Source: Devosia sp. Root685 (GTDB lineage Bacteria; Pseudomonadota; Alphaproteobacteria; Rhizobiales; Devosiaceae). From it: DNA of 64,000 nucleotides. Positions within the stretch are counted from its first letter, which is position 1. Each line of letters starts with the position of its first letter. The translations under genes and the position numbers were made by a program. Of this stretch, positions 51,621 to 60,338 are shown piece by piece. The DNA lies in contig NZ_LMHK01000001.1 of NCBI RefSeq assembly GCF_001427875.1, forward strand, positions 1,304,871-1,368,870, read 5' to 3'. Below the pieces are notes generated by a model, which saw nothing but the letters and a program-made list of their open reading frames with translations, was not told the DNA's origin and did no database searches.

Positions 51621-53012
51621 ATGACGCACTTGCATGAGCTATCGCTTGCCGAGATCGCCCAACGCCTGCGAGATGGCGATGTCACCGCAAGGACTGTGAC
51701 CGATCAAATTCTGGCTCGCGCAGAGGCCCTGGCTGTTCGTACCAATGCTTTCATCACCCTGCTTCCCGAGCGCGCCCGGGCGGCAGCTGACCGCGCCGAT
51801 GCGGCACGCGCCGCCGGCCGCCTGCTTGGCCCGCTTCATGGCGTGCCCATCACGGTCAAGGACATGTTTGACATTGCCGGGGTTGCGACCACAGCAGGCA
51901 TGCCAAGCCGGCTCGACCACATCGCCACCGAGAACGCCACGATCATCGACCGGCTCGAAGCCGCCGGAGCGATCGTCATCGGAAAGGTGAACTTGGCGGA
52001 GGGCGTGTTCGGCAAATACCTGCCGCCCTTCAATGAGCCACTCAATCCATGGAGCCTCGAGCATTGGGGCGGCGCCTCGTCCGGTGGTAGCGGCGTCTCG
52101 GTCGCCGCAGGTCTGGGCTACGGCTCCATGGCTTCAGATACCGGAGGCTCCATTCGTATGCCCAGCGCCGTCAACGGCGTCACTGGCCTCAAGCCAACCT
52201 GGGGCCGGATCAGTCGCCACGGCGCCTTTGAACTTGCGGGGCTTCTCGACCATGTCGGCATCATTGCCCGATCTGCGGAAGACGTGGCTTTGATGCTGCA
52301 GGCGGTCGCCGGTCCTGACCCCCAAGATCCGACTACCCTCGCCAGCCCGGCTCCCGACTACGGCGCTGCGCTTAATGAACCGGTATCCGGCTTGAGGATC
52401 GGTGTGCCGCGGCAGTGGCTGGCACAGGGCGTCGATCCTGATCTCCTCGCGGCAATTGAAACAGCGCTCGCAGATTTTTCCCGGCTGGGCGCCACGGTTT
52501 CGAATGCAGCTCTCGCGCCCGAACCCAACCTCGTGGACCGCTGGTACGACATCTGCACCGCACATGTCGCCTTGGTTCATGAAGACAACTTCGCGCGCCA
52601 CCGGACTAGCTATTCAGAGCCCCTTGCCCTTGCCATCGAAACCGGTCGCGCGCTGCCGGTGGACCGGCTGCAGCGCGCCTATCGGTATCGCGCCGAATTT
52701 TCAGGCCGGTTGGCCCATGCGATGATGGATCTGGACCTTCTTGCCGTTCCGGCCATTCCCACAGCGCCGCCGACGCGCCGGGCCGTCGAGACAATGGACA
52801 ACGACACCATGTTCGCGCTTCATCGCTTCACGTCGCCCTTTTCCATGGCCGGCGTTCCTACTGTGACCATGCCCTGCGGCATCACCTCGGACGGCCTGCC
52901 CTACGCCATCCAGCTTGCGGCCAAACCGCTGGCCGAACCTCTCCTTCTCCGCGCTGCGCATGCCTTCCAAAAGGCAACTGCCCACCACCGGCGACGTCCG
53001 CTTAAGCTCTAA
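51621..53012 (+). CDS. amidase-signature family amidase
   Basis: 463 residues, usual length. Catalytic triad visible: Lys80 in GVPITVKDMF, cis-Ser154 in GGASSGGSG, nucleophile Ser177 in SDTGGSIRMP. AS-family enzymes hydrolyse amides to acid plus ammonia or amine. Being last in the cluster, co-transcribed with an aldehyde dehydrogenase, it may release an amine or alcohol moiety from an amide substrate. Substrate unknown; Asp/Glu-tRNA amidotransferase function is unlikely because no gatB/gatC is near. Confidence 0.88.
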   Translation: MTHLHELSLAEIAQRLRDGDVTARTVTDQILARAEALAVRTNAFITLLPERARAAADRADAARAAGRLLGPLHGVPITVKDMFDIAGVATTAGMPSRLDHIATENATIIDRLEAAGAIVIGKVNLAEGVFGKYLPPFNEPLNPWSLEHWGGASSGGSGVSVAAGLGYGSMASDTGGSIRMPSAVNGVTGLKPTWGRISRHGAFELAGLLDHVGIIARSAEDVALMLQAVAGPDPQDPTTLASPAPDYGAALNEPVSGLRIGVPRQWLAQGVDPDLLAAIETALADFSRLGATVSNAALAPEPNLVDRWYDICTAHVALVHEDNFARHRTSYSEPLALAIETGRALPVDRLQRAYRYRAEFSGRLAHAMMDLDLLAVPAIPTAPPTRRAVETMDNDTMFALHRFTSPFSMAGVPTVTMPCGITSDGLPYAIQLAAKPLAEPLLLRAAHAFQKATAHHRRRPLKL

Positions 53013-53113
53013 CCGAATTTTTGCGAGAAGTTGGCCATATTCGGCGGGGCAGAAGGCGCCTGGTGCCAGGAAACCAGCCAGCTTCCGATAATACCGGACG
53101 GTGAGCGGTCACT

Positions 53114-53653
53114 TTAGCGCGGCTTAATCGCGTCAACGATTAGCGAAACGAACCCAAGCTCGTTTAGTGAATTCCGGTGATCGCTGAGGAGGGAACGGTA
53201 TATCGGTCCTGAGGACCAATCCCAGTGGTTGAAGTGGAACCGACCGCCATCATCGCAATACTCAAGAACGTCCACGGAGAACCCTGCAGACCGTAAAACT
53301 TGGGTCAGTGTATTGTAGTTGAACACGCTTCTATGGCCCGCAGCAGGATGGTCAGCTGGCCCGGGGCCGCCAATCTTTACCGTGTTCTGATACTCCTCGT
53401 TCCGGAAATAGCCATCGGGCACCGCAACACGCAGAAAGCCGCCAGGCTTGAGGAAGTCGAAACATATTTTGGATGCGTCTCGAGCTTCCTGTTCCGTCAG
53501 ATGTTCAAACACATGCTCGCATAACAGCGCATCTGCACGGCGCTCTCCGAACCATTCCTCCCAGGTATTTCGGCGCAAAAGGTCCAATTGGTCTTGGTGT
53601 GTCGCAGTCCAGCCAGGCCATTGTTGGCTCCCGGCGCCGATAATGACCTTCAT
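53114..53653 (-). CDS. predicted SAM-dependent methyltransferase-like protein
   Basis: 179 residues from the ATG at 53653; a GTG at 53704 would add 17 residues. Starts with the motif-I-like VIIGAGSQQWPGW, continues with ADALLCEHVFEHLTEQEA (motif II/post-motif region of class-I methyltransferases), FLKPGGFLRVAVPDG, and ends YRSLLSDHRNSLNELGFVSLIVDAIKP. This short variant is related to glycosyl/cell-surface-associated methyltransferases. Function unknown. GC content around it seems lower than in flanking operons, which may indicate transfer. Confidence 0.75.
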   Translation of the reverse strand: MKVIIGAGSQQWPGWTATHQDQLDLLRRNTWEEWFGERRADALLCEHVFEHLTEQEARDASKICFDFLKPGGFLRVAVPDGYFRNEEYQNTVKIGGPGPADHPAAGHRSVFNYNTLTQVLRSAGFSVDVLEYCDDGGRFHFNHWDWSSGPIYRSLLSDHRNSLNELGFVSLIVDAIKPR

Positions 53654-53803
53654 TCCTTCGCTCGGCTCCGTGGGTTCGCGATGTTTGGCAGAGTGACTGA
53701 GCACAGACTAACGCCCGCTTCGAAGTCGCCGCAATAGTGCGTTCAACAACCGCAATTGGCTCGAGAGGCAAGGGGCCGCTATGAATTCTGCGGAGCTTCA
53801 GGC

Positions 53804-54118
53804 ATGGTTATTCGCATGACCACCCAATTTGAACTTCGACGGAAGAGTGATGAACTGGTCTATTCTTTTGCCAAAAAGGATCGGCCCGATGGCCTGCAAG
53901 GTTTTCAAAGAACAGATCGCGATCTGTGGATCATCTTTAAGGAGCGCCTTGGCTGGGTAGCTTGGGATGACGAGAACCAGACCGTCACAGGTCGGCCTTG
54001 GAACATCTTGCCGGAAGATCAATCCACTGACCTCCCGCCACAGGGCGAATGGGTGAGCTTGAAAGGCACCAAGTCGTATGTTTACGAACTCGTGCACGTA
54101 ACGCAGAGCATTCTGTGA
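53804..54118 (+). CDS. small conserved hypothetical protein
   Basis: 104 residues from the ATG at 53804 (GGAG 8 nt upstream); an ATG at 53816 (MTTQFELRR) is equally plausible. No signal peptide or membrane segment. Trp-rich, acidic/basic mixed sequence (DRDLWIIFKERLGWVAWDDENQTVTGRPWNILPEDQ) that I recognise only as resembling hypothetical proteins of Hyphomicrobiales. No function can be assigned. Head-to-head with the methyltransferase gene. Confidence 0.6.
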   Translation: MVIRMTTQFELRRKSDELVYSFAKKDRPDGLQGFQRTDRDLWIIFKERLGWVAWDDENQTVTGRPWNILPEDQSTDLPPQGEWVSLKGTKSYVYELVHVTQSIL

Positions 54119-54216
54119 GCCCCAACTTTTAGAAGGGGCACAATCTTGGGGTACAATCCGAAAGGCACTCTCCGGAAAGCCCAATAAATTCAAAAATTTA
54201 GGGGAACAAAAATCGG

Positions 54217-54306
54217 TGGCGGAGAGGAAGGGATTCGAACCCTCGAGGCCCTTCCGGACCTGCACCCTTAGCAGGGGTGTGCCTTCGACCACTCGGCCAC
54301 CTCTCC
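54217..54306 (-). tRNA. tRNA-Ser (anticodon GCU)
   Basis: On the minus strand the gene reads GGAGAGGTGGCCGAGTGG at the 5' end, an anticodon loop CTGCTAA (anticodon GCT in DNA), a long variable arm typical of tRNA-Ser, the T-arm GGTTCGAATCC, and an acceptor end CCTCTCC followed by discriminator G and an encoded CCA (54217-54219). It reads serine codons AGC and AGU. Confidence 0.95.
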
Positions 54307-54503
54307 AACCGGGTCGGGTCTAGCGGGAGGGACCTTTGATGGCAAGAGGTTTTTGGGCGCGGGGCGAGATTGTCGGGCAAATCGGGGCATGGATGGTTTC
54401 GGCCGGCGTCGTCGCGATTTGTTTGGCCTTGGCGCGGGGGCGCGGATAGGTTTCTCGGTGGGCGATCGGGAACGAATCGCGGCGCGAAGCGGCTGGGGCG
54501 GAC
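54307..54503. other. short intergenic stretch, no gene
   Basis: About 200 bp between tRNA-Ser and the DUF2147 gene. A 147-codon + strand frame from 54353 is an out-of-frame shadow of the downstream gene. The minus-strand tRNA promoter must lie here, but I see no convincing consensus. Confidence 0.4.
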
Positions 54504-55064
54504 ATGACGATTTGTGGCAGGGCGATGAGCCTCGTGCAGTGGACCATGGCGTGTTGGCTGGGTGTCGCGGGATTTGCATTTGCCCAGACGGAGGCGCCGC
54601 AATATCCGTTTCCGGCCTCGCCGGTGGAAGGCGTCTGGCGGGCTCAGCTTTTGTCGGAAGTGACAATCCAGGCTTGCGAACTGGGGTATTGCGGCTTTCT
54701 CACCACCATCGTGGTGCCCTCGGAAGGGCTGAGTGCGGAGGAAGCCGAGGCTGCGGCGGCCATGTCGCCGGACCAGTTTTTCGATTATCGCAATGAGGAC
54801 CCCGCGCTGCGCACCCGGCCGATGCAGGACCTGCACATGCTGACGCTGCGGCCGGGAAACAAGCCGGCGATCTTTGACGGGGAAATCTATAACCCTCAGG
54901 ATGGCAAGACGTATTCGGGCTATGTGGAGCTGACCGGCCCGGACACGATGCGGCTCAATGGCTGCGTGCTCTATAATGTCATTTGCCGCGGCGAGGACTG
55001 GGTGCGGGTGCCGCAGGCGGAGCTGGATGCGCGGTCGGAAGCGGCGGCACCGCCGCAACAGTAG
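54504..55064 (+). CDS. DUF2147-family secreted protein
   Basis: 186 residues; ATG at 54504, with 54525 (after GGCAGGGCG) as an alternative. Signal peptide (MACWLGVAGFAFA) then a small beta-rich domain: VEGVWRAQLLSEVTIQAC, YNPQDGKTYSGYVELTGPDTMRLNGCVLYNVICRGEDW. The Trp and paired Cys pattern is that of DUF2147, a widespread envelope protein of unknown role. Likely periplasmic. Confidence 0.75.
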   Translation: MTICGRAMSLVQWTMACWLGVAGFAFAQTEAPQYPFPASPVEGVWRAQLLSEVTIQACELGYCGFLTTIVVPSEGLSAEEAEAAAAMSPDQFFDYRNEDPALRTRPMQDLHMLTLRPGNKPAIFDGEIYNPQDGKTYSGYVELTGPDTMRLNGCVLYNVICRGEDWVRVPQAELDARSEAAAPPQQ

Positions 55065-55070
55065 GGCACG

Positions 55071-55117
55071 CCCTCGCGGTTCGAGGCTTTGCCCCGCAAA
55101 GCACCTCACCATGAGGG
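55071..55117. repeat. dispersed palindromic intergenic element
   Basis: Nested dyads: inner GCTTTGC-CCC-GCAAAGC (55086-55102) and outer CCCTC...GAGGG (55071-55075, 55113-55117), with the CTCACCATGAGGGCTACTTC tail familiar from alphaproteobacterial intergenic regions. Located between the convergent DUF2147 and GST genes, where it could also serve as a bidirectional terminator. Confidence 0.5.
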
Positions 55118-55174
55118 CTACTTCACGTTTCAGGAAGGGTCCCGGCATTTGCCGAGACCACATCCGTCTACATC

Positions 55175-55879
55175 TTACCGGGCGCGTTGGTTGAAGAGGA
55201 CCTTTTGCGCTTCCTTGTCGTCGGCTAAGCTTTTGGCGGGGACGTCCCTGCCCCAATTGAGACCAGAAGCAACGGCCGGGCGGGCGGCGAGGCGTTCGAG
55301 CCAGGCATGGACGTGGGGGAATTCTTGCCTGGTGATACCGTAGCGTTCCCAGCCCTGGGCCCAGCCGATGGCGGCGATATCGGCGATGGAATAGTCGCCG
55401 GCGATATATTCCTTACCCGCGAGCTGCTTGTCGAGGACGCCGAAGAGACGATGGGTTTCGTCATTGTAGCGCTTGATGGCATAGGGGATTTTTTCGGGCG
55501 CATAGACCGAGAAGTGGTTGTTCTGGCCGAGCATGGGGCCGAAGCCGCCGACCTGCCAGAAGAGCCATTCATCGACCTTTACCTGGGCGCGCGGATCGGT
55601 GGGGTAAAGCTTGCCGAATTTCAGGCCGAGATATTTGAGAATGGCGCCGGATTCAAAGATCGAGATCGACTCGCCGCCCGGACCCTCGGGATCGACGATG
55701 GCGGGGATTTTGTTGTTGGGTGAAATCGCCAGGAATTCAGGGGTGAACTGCTCGCCCTTGCCGATATCGATGCGGTGGTAATTCCACGGCACGCCAAGCT
55801 CTTCGAGCATGATGTGCACCTTCTGCCCATTGGGCGTGGGCAGTGAATAGGCTTCGATCGGCTTGATCTGGGTGGTCAT
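55175..55879 (-). CDS. glutathione S-transferase, Nu-class/YfcG-YghU-like
   Basis: 234 residues from the ATG at 55879. Thioredoxin-like N-terminal domain with IEAYSLPTPNGQKVHIMLEELGVPW and the cis-Pro region NNKIPAIVDPEG, SISIFESGAILKYL (glutathione gamma-Glu recognition ES). All-helical C-terminal domain includes GEYIAGDYSIADIAAIGWA-like N-capping box (IADIAA). Members act as disulfide-bond reductases using glutathione. Cytoplasmic. Confidence 0.92.
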   Translation of the reverse strand: MTTQIKPIEAYSLPTPNGQKVHIMLEELGVPWNYHRIDIGKGEQFTPEFLAISPNNKIPAIVDPEGPGGESISIFESGAILKYLGLKFGKLYPTDPRAQVKVDEWLFWQVGGFGPMLGQNNHFSVYAPEKIPYAIKRYNDETHRLFGVLDKQLAGKEYIAGDYSIADIAAIGWAQGWERYGITRQEFPHVHAWLERLAARPAVASGLNWGRDVPAKSLADDKEAQKVLFNQRAR

Positions 55880-55954
55880 GAGCACCGTCCTGTTTTCTCG
55901 ATGAGAGAGGTATATCGGTGTTTTACGATGAAGAGCAAGACATGCCCACCCAAA

Positions 55955-55976
55955 CCTCCCCCTTGGCAGGGGGAGG
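55955..55976. repeat. dispersed hairpin repeat CCTCCCCC...GGGGGAGG, copy 1
   Basis: Perfect 8-bp stem CCTCCCCC/GGGGGAGG with a 6-nt loop TTGGCA, embedded in CCCACCCAAACCTC... and followed by AGTCAATCGAG. A second copy with the same arms occurs at 59667-59687, also flanked by ATCGAG. Intergenic location between divergent GST and glyoxalase-like genes. Confidence 0.6.
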
Positions 55977-55995
55977 AGTCAATCGAGGTGAAGGC

Positions 55996-56436
55996 TCATG
56001 CCCGCATCAGGTGCATTTGCGGCTGGCCATTGCCGCGCAGGGCCGGCGAGAAGCCATGGATATCGACGGTCGCCGTAACGCGCTGGCGATGGGCGGCGAA
56101 CATGAAGGTTGGCGTGACGTTGACCGGTTCGTCGAACTGAATGGTCACCGTGTAGTGCTGCATGCTGCCCAGGACTTGCAGGCCGATAAGCAGGCCGCGG
56201 AAGGGCTGTTCGAGGTAAAAACCCTTGACGCGCATGCCGACCTGGAAGGGGGCGACGACGCGATCGGGCAAGGCGGCGCGCGCCGTGTTCCAATCGCGAA
56301 AACCGTGGCTGCGGGCGATCTCTTCGAGGGCCGCGCCATGGGTGATCGGCTGGCCGGATTTCGCGCGCTCTTCGCGCAGGTCCTTGGCCTCGGATTTGAG
56401 GGTTTGGGCCGAAGGGGTATCGAGGGAAAAAGACAT
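55996..56436 (-). CDS. glyoxalase-superfamily-related conserved protein
   Basis: 146 residues from the ATG at 56436 (AGGAG upstream); the frame continues upstream to 56487 without a site. N-terminus TPSAQTLKSEAKDLREERAKSGQPITHGAALEEIARSHGFRDWNTARAAL is the helical region of a family annotated as glyoxalase superfamily in Hyphomicrobiales, followed by a beta-rich part (QVLGSMQHYTVTIQFDEPVNV). Biochemical role unknown. Confidence 0.7.
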   Translation of the reverse strand: MSFSLDTPSAQTLKSEAKDLREERAKSGQPITHGAALEEIARSHGFRDWNTARAALPDRVVAPFQVGMRVKGFYLEQPFRGLLIGLQVLGSMQHYTVTIQFDEPVNVTPTFMFAAHRQRVTATVDIHGFSPALRGNGQPQMHLMRA

Positions 56437-56711
56437 GTCGGGTCTCCTATAGGAGGCGACTAGATCCATGGGGGCCCGCTTTGCCATGATGCGCCTCGGA
56501 GTAACCGAAGTGTCACGCTTTCAAAGGCTGGACTTCACCATGGACAGATGTCCGCGAGCGGCAGGCGTCAGCAACCAAGGGGGTAAATGCGCTTCACGGG
56601 CCGGGAAGTCAAGATCGGGCGATCAATCGGGGTGATGGCGGCGATCAGACAATTGTGTTGGGCTGCGGCAGCTGCCCGGTCTAGGAACATGTGTCTGGCT
56701 TTGGTGAATTG

Positions 56712-57479
56712 ATGACTGAAATCCTCCTGCTTCTGGCTGGTCTTCTCGGTGGCGCGGTCAATTCGCTCGCCGGGGGCGGCTCGTTTATCGTTTTTCCGGC
56801 ACTGCTGTTTGCCGGGGTGCCGCCCGTTTTGGCCAATGCCTCGAACACCTATGCCGCCCTGCCCGGCTATGTCAGCGGCGCGGCGGGATACTGGAAATCG
56901 GTGGCGCCCTACAAGGATCGGCTGGTCGTCTATGGGCTGATCGCGGCGGTGTTCGGCTATGTCGGGGCGGAACTGCTGCTGGTGGTTTCGGACGAGCAAT
57001 TCTCCAAGGTCGTGCCCTGGCTGATGGCCTTTGCGGTGCTGTCGTTCATCTTCGGCAACCGGATCAATGCGGCGCTGCGGGCGCGCGGCGGCGGGCGCAC
57101 GGGGATGAAGGTGCTGGGCACGGTCCTCATACTGGCGCTGCTGGCCGGCGTGTCGGTTTATGGCGGGTTCTTCAATGCCGGGCTTGGCATTCTGCTGCTG
57201 GCCTTTCTCGCTATGGCGGGGATGAGCGACATGCATGCGATGAACGGGCTGAAGCTGTTTATCTCCTCGACCATTGCGCTGGTGGCTGTGGCGCGGTTCA
57301 TCTTCAACGGCACCATCGACTGGTATCACGGCTCAATCGCGCTGGTTGGCGTGACCATTGGCGGCTATGTGGCGGCGCGGCTGGCGCAGTATATTCCGAC
57401 GCAATGGATACGGATCGGCGTCATCGTTTATGGGATCGTGATGACGGGGTATTTCTTCTGGGGCGCCTATGGAGCCTAG
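56712..57479 (+). CDS. TSUP-family membrane permease (TauE/SafE sulfite exporter type)
   Basis: 255 residues from the ATG at 56712; a GTG at 56691 is an alternative. About eight membrane segments; TauE/SafE features GGAVNSLAGGGSFIVFPALLFAGVPPVLANASN and the repeat GVSVYGGFFNAGLGILLLAFLAMAGMSDMHAMNGLK. Family members move sulfite, sulfoacetate or other organic sulfonates. Convergent with the molybdopterin oxidoreductase, overlapping by 4 bp. Confidence 0.88.
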   Translation: MTEILLLLAGLLGGAVNSLAGGGSFIVFPALLFAGVPPVLANASNTYAALPGYVSGAAGYWKSVAPYKDRLVVYGLIAAVFGYVGAELLLVVSDEQFSKVVPWLMAFAVLSFIFGNRINAALRARGGGRTGMKVLGTVLILALLAGVSVYGGFFNAGLGILLLAFLAMAGMSDMHAMNGLKLFISSTIALVAVARFIFNGTIDWYHGSIALVGVTIGGYVAARLAQYIPTQWIRIGVIVYGIVMTGYFFWGAYGA

Positions 57480-59569
57480 TTCGAACGCCTGATCCACACT
57501 GCCGCATCGTGGAAAGGGGCGCCGCCGAAGGGGGGAGCGGGTTGGGCTGAGGTGAGCATATTGATGCCCTGGCCGCCGCGATGGGCTTTGTTGCGGTGGA
57601 GGCCTTCAGCGATGAGGGTGCCGGTGGGCAGACCGTCGAAAAGGCGGGCGGTGAGCTCGACCTGGCCGCGGTGATTGCCAAGGGTGACGGCATCGCCATC
57701 GCTGAGGCCGAGGCGAGCGGCGTCAGTTGGATGGATGAAGACGGAGGGCTGGCCTTCGCGCTTGAGGCTGCCGGGGGTCTGGTTGAAGGATGAATTGAGG
57801 AACGCGCGGGCGGGACTGGTCGCGAGCTTGAAGGGGTGCTCGGCGTCGGTCTTTTCGGTGATATCCCAATGGTCGGCGAAGCGCGGCATGATCGTGGGGT
57901 CGCAGACCCAGCGATAGCCCTTCTTTTTTGCCACCGCGTCCCAATCGGGCTCGAAGCGGAAGCGGCCATCGGGCCAGCCAAAGCCTTTGGCGAAGCGGGC
58001 GACGTCGTCGGGGCGCTCCTTGTCGATGAAGCCGGTTTTTTCGACCTCTTCGAGCGTGGGGAGGCCCGAGCGCGCAAAAGTTTCGGCGACGACTTCGCGG
58101 TCGGTGGTGGCGAAGGTCGGGTCGGTACTGCCGAGGCGCAGGGCCAGGGCATTGATGACCTCGTGATTGGAGCGCGCTTCGCCTGGTGCCTCGACGACGG
58201 CGGGACCGAAGAGAATGCGGGTATGGCCGCCGCGCGTGTAATAATCGTTGTGTTCGAGGAACATGGTCGCGGGGAGGACGATGTCGGCCAGCTCGGCCGT
58301 TTCGGTCATGAACTGCTCGTGGACGACGAGGAAAAGGTCGTCGCGGAGGAAACCCTTTCGCACGAGGGCCTGATCGGGGGCGACCGAGGCTGGATTGGTG
58401 TTTTGCACGATCATGGCATGAACCGGGGCGCCATTCTGGAGCGCCGCGGCATTGCCGGTGAGGATGGGACCAACCTCGGACATGTCGAGAAGGCGCGGTG
58501 TGCCCTTTTGCAGATGCGTGCCTTCGAGCCGGGATTTATCGAGCCCCCAGGTGCCGGAATTTGAATGAAAGGCGCCGCCGCCGCGGTGTTGCCATGCGCC
58601 TGTCATCGCAGGGATGGAGAGCGCGGCGTGCATGGCTGTGGCGCCATTGGTCTGGCGGGAAAAGCCATAGCCGAGGCGGAAGAAACTGCGCGGGGTCGAG
58701 CCAACGAGACGGGCGAAGGCTTCTATTTCGGCGACGGACAAGCCGGTGATTTCAGCGGCCCATTCGGGGGTGCGCGTCTGCAAGTGCGCTTCGAAATCGA
58801 GCGAGAAATCGGTGTAGCGGGCCATATAGGCGCGGTCGGCGAGGTTTTCGCGCAGGAGCACGTGCATCGTGGCCGCTGCCAGGGCGCCGTCAGTGCCGGG
58901 GCGGACGACGAGGCCCATATCGGCCTGGTCCATGGTGGCGGTGCGGTAGATGTCGACGACCACGATTTTTGCGCCGCGCGTTTTGCGGGCCTTCATGGCG
59001 TGGGTCATGACATTGACCTGGGTGTGCACAGCATTGGTGCCCCAGATGACGACGCAATCGCTTTCGGCCATCTGCTCGGGATTGACGCCGCCGAGAAGGC
59101 CGGTGCCGGCTATATAGCCGGGCCAGGCGAGGCCGGTGCAGATGGTGTCGTATTGGTGGGAATAGCCACGGACGGCGCGGAGGCGCTCGATGCCGTCGCG
59201 ATGCACATGGCCCATGGTGCCGGCATAAAAATAGGGCCAGATGGATTCGGGGCCGTGCTGCTCTTCGATGGCGAGGAAGCGGGTGGCGATTTCGTCGAGG
59301 GCTTCATCCCAGGAGATGCGCTGCCACTGCCCTGCCCCTTTGGGACCGATGCGGCGCATGGGATGCGTCAGGCGCTCGGGATGGTGGATGCGTTCGGCAT
59401 AGCGGGCGACTTTTTCGCAGATGACCCCGGCCGTATAGGGATCGTCCTTAGCGCCGCGCACGCGGCCCACCTTGCCATCGGGCAGAATATCGACATCGAG
59501 CGCACAGACCGAGGGACAGTCGTGTGGGCAGACGGAGCGGATAGTGTGGTGGGGCATGGGGGCGTTCAT
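57476..59569 (-). CDS. molybdopterin-dependent oxidoreductase (DMSO reductase family, single subunit)
   Basis: 697 residues. N-terminal 4Fe-4S site CPHDCPSVCALDVD with a fourth Cys in GVICEKVARYAERIHHPERL; molybdopterin domain (YGFSRQTNGATAMHAALSIPAMTGAWQHRGGG, VDIYRTATMDQADMGLVVRPGTDGAL); C-terminal Molydop_binding domain (HPTDAARLGLSDGDAVTLGN). No Tat signal, so cytoplasmic. No electron-transfer subunit is adjacent. Relatives are annotated as putative formate, polysulfide or biotin-sulfoxide reductases; the substrate cannot be named. Confidence 0.9.
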   Translation of the reverse strand: MNAPMPHHTIRSVCPHDCPSVCALDVDILPDGKVGRVRGAKDDPYTAGVICEKVARYAERIHHPERLTHPMRRIGPKGAGQWQRISWDEALDEIATRFLAIEEQHGPESIWPYFYAGTMGHVHRDGIERLRAVRGYSHQYDTICTGLAWPGYIAGTGLLGGVNPEQMAESDCVVIWGTNAVHTQVNVMTHAMKARKTRGAKIVVVDIYRTATMDQADMGLVVRPGTDGALAAATMHVLLRENLADRAYMARYTDFSLDFEAHLQTRTPEWAAEITGLSVAEIEAFARLVGSTPRSFFRLGYGFSRQTNGATAMHAALSIPAMTGAWQHRGGGAFHSNSGTWGLDKSRLEGTHLQKGTPRLLDMSEVGPILTGNAAALQNGAPVHAMIVQNTNPASVAPDQALVRKGFLRDDLFLVVHEQFMTETAELADIVLPATMFLEHNDYYTRGGHTRILFGPAVVEAPGEARSNHEVINALALRLGSTDPTFATTDREVVAETFARSGLPTLEEVEKTGFIDKERPDDVARFAKGFGWPDGRFRFEPDWDAVAKKKGYRWVCDPTIMPRFADHWDITEKTDAEHPFKLATSPARAFLNSSFNQTPGSLKREGQPSVFIHPTDAARLGLSDGDAVTLGNHRGQVELTARLFDGLPTGTLIAEGLHRNKAHRGGQGINMLTSAQPAPPFGGAPFHDAAVWIRRSN

Positions 59570-59666
59570 GGGGCCAAGGTATTAGAGGCGGGCGGCCCGG
59601 ACAATCGCATTGTGGTGATGGCTGGGATTTGCGGGGGTGATGGGGTGGTAAGAACCCCCCACCTGG

Positions 59667-59687
59667 CCTCCCCCTGGTAGGGGGAGG
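59667..59687. repeat. dispersed hairpin repeat CCTCCCCC...GGGGGAGG, copy 2
   Basis: Same 8-bp arms as the copy at 55955 with a 5-nt loop TGGTA, flanked by CCCCACCTGG and by GGACGGATCGAG. It lies between the divergent ends of the oxidoreductase and the membrane protein gene, close to the stop of the latter. Confidence 0.6.
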
Positions 59688-59720
59688 GACGGATCGAGTT
59701 TGACGCGATGCTTGTGGGGC

Positions 59721-60338
59721 TTACGCTGCGAAGGCCTTGGTGGCTGTTTCGGCATTGCGCATGGCGCGGGTGGCGGCGTGTTTGGCGAGTTGGGCGGCGC
59801 CGCCGTGGAACTGGGAGAAGGTGATGCGGCCCGAAGTGCCGGTGATGGTGATGCCGCGCCAATTGGGGCTGACCGAGCGAACGTCGGCCCAAACGAGCGT
59901 GGTTTGACTGCCTCTGGCGGTGCGCTGCGTCACCTGGCGATTGTCCCAGCGGGTATTGGTGAAAAGCCCGGCAAGGCCAATGCCCACCGAACCGGCCGCG
60001 AGGAGTAGGACGGCGAGATAGGTGGCGATCAGTTGCGTGGTATCGGCCGCATCGCCCATGAAGATGACGGCAAAGAGCAGGACGGAAGCAAGGGCAGCCG
60101 AGCCGTAGCAGGCAAAATACTCGACCAGCGAGGGCCGCAATTCGGACCAGCCGCCTTCGACCGTGATGCCCTCTTCGGGCTGGATCAGGCGCAGGGCCAG
60201 AAAGGCGGCATAGCCGAACGCCACCACGCCGGCGGCGCGCGAGAGCGGCAAATGACCCGTCATGGGCAAATATTTAAGAGCAATAAGAAGGGTAATCACG
60301 AAAAGCGGCAAAGCCACTTCCTGCCAACGCAAGGGCAC
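59721..60338 (-). CDS. putative membrane protein with C-terminal PH-like domain
   Basis: 205 residues from a GTG at 60338 with GGAG 8 nt upstream; the frame extends further but without a site. Four hydrophobic segments in the N-terminal 130 residues (ALPLFVITLLIALKYLPMTG; VVAFGYAAFLALRLI; ALASVLLFAVIFMG; YLAVLLLAAGSVGIGLAGL), then a soluble tail (TTLVWADVRSVSPNWRGITITGTSGRITFSQF) resembling bacterial PH domains. No known function. Confidence 0.6.
   Translation of the reverse strand: MPLRWQEVALPLFVITLLIALKYLPMTGHLPLSRAAGVVAFGYAAFLALRLIQPEEGITVEGGWSELRPSLVEYFACYGSAALASVLLFAVIFMGDAADTTQLIATYLAVLLLAAGSVGIGLAGLFTNTRWDNRQVTQRTARGSQTTLVWADVRSVSPNWRGITITGTSGRITFSQFHGGAAQLAKHAATRAMRNAETATKAFAA

Noticed and set aside
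58565-59680. 371-codon + strand frame opposite the molybdopterin oxidoreductase
   Set aside because: Gly/Asp/Ala-rich antisense translation with no motif; the minus-strand gene has complete Fe-S and molybdopterin features.
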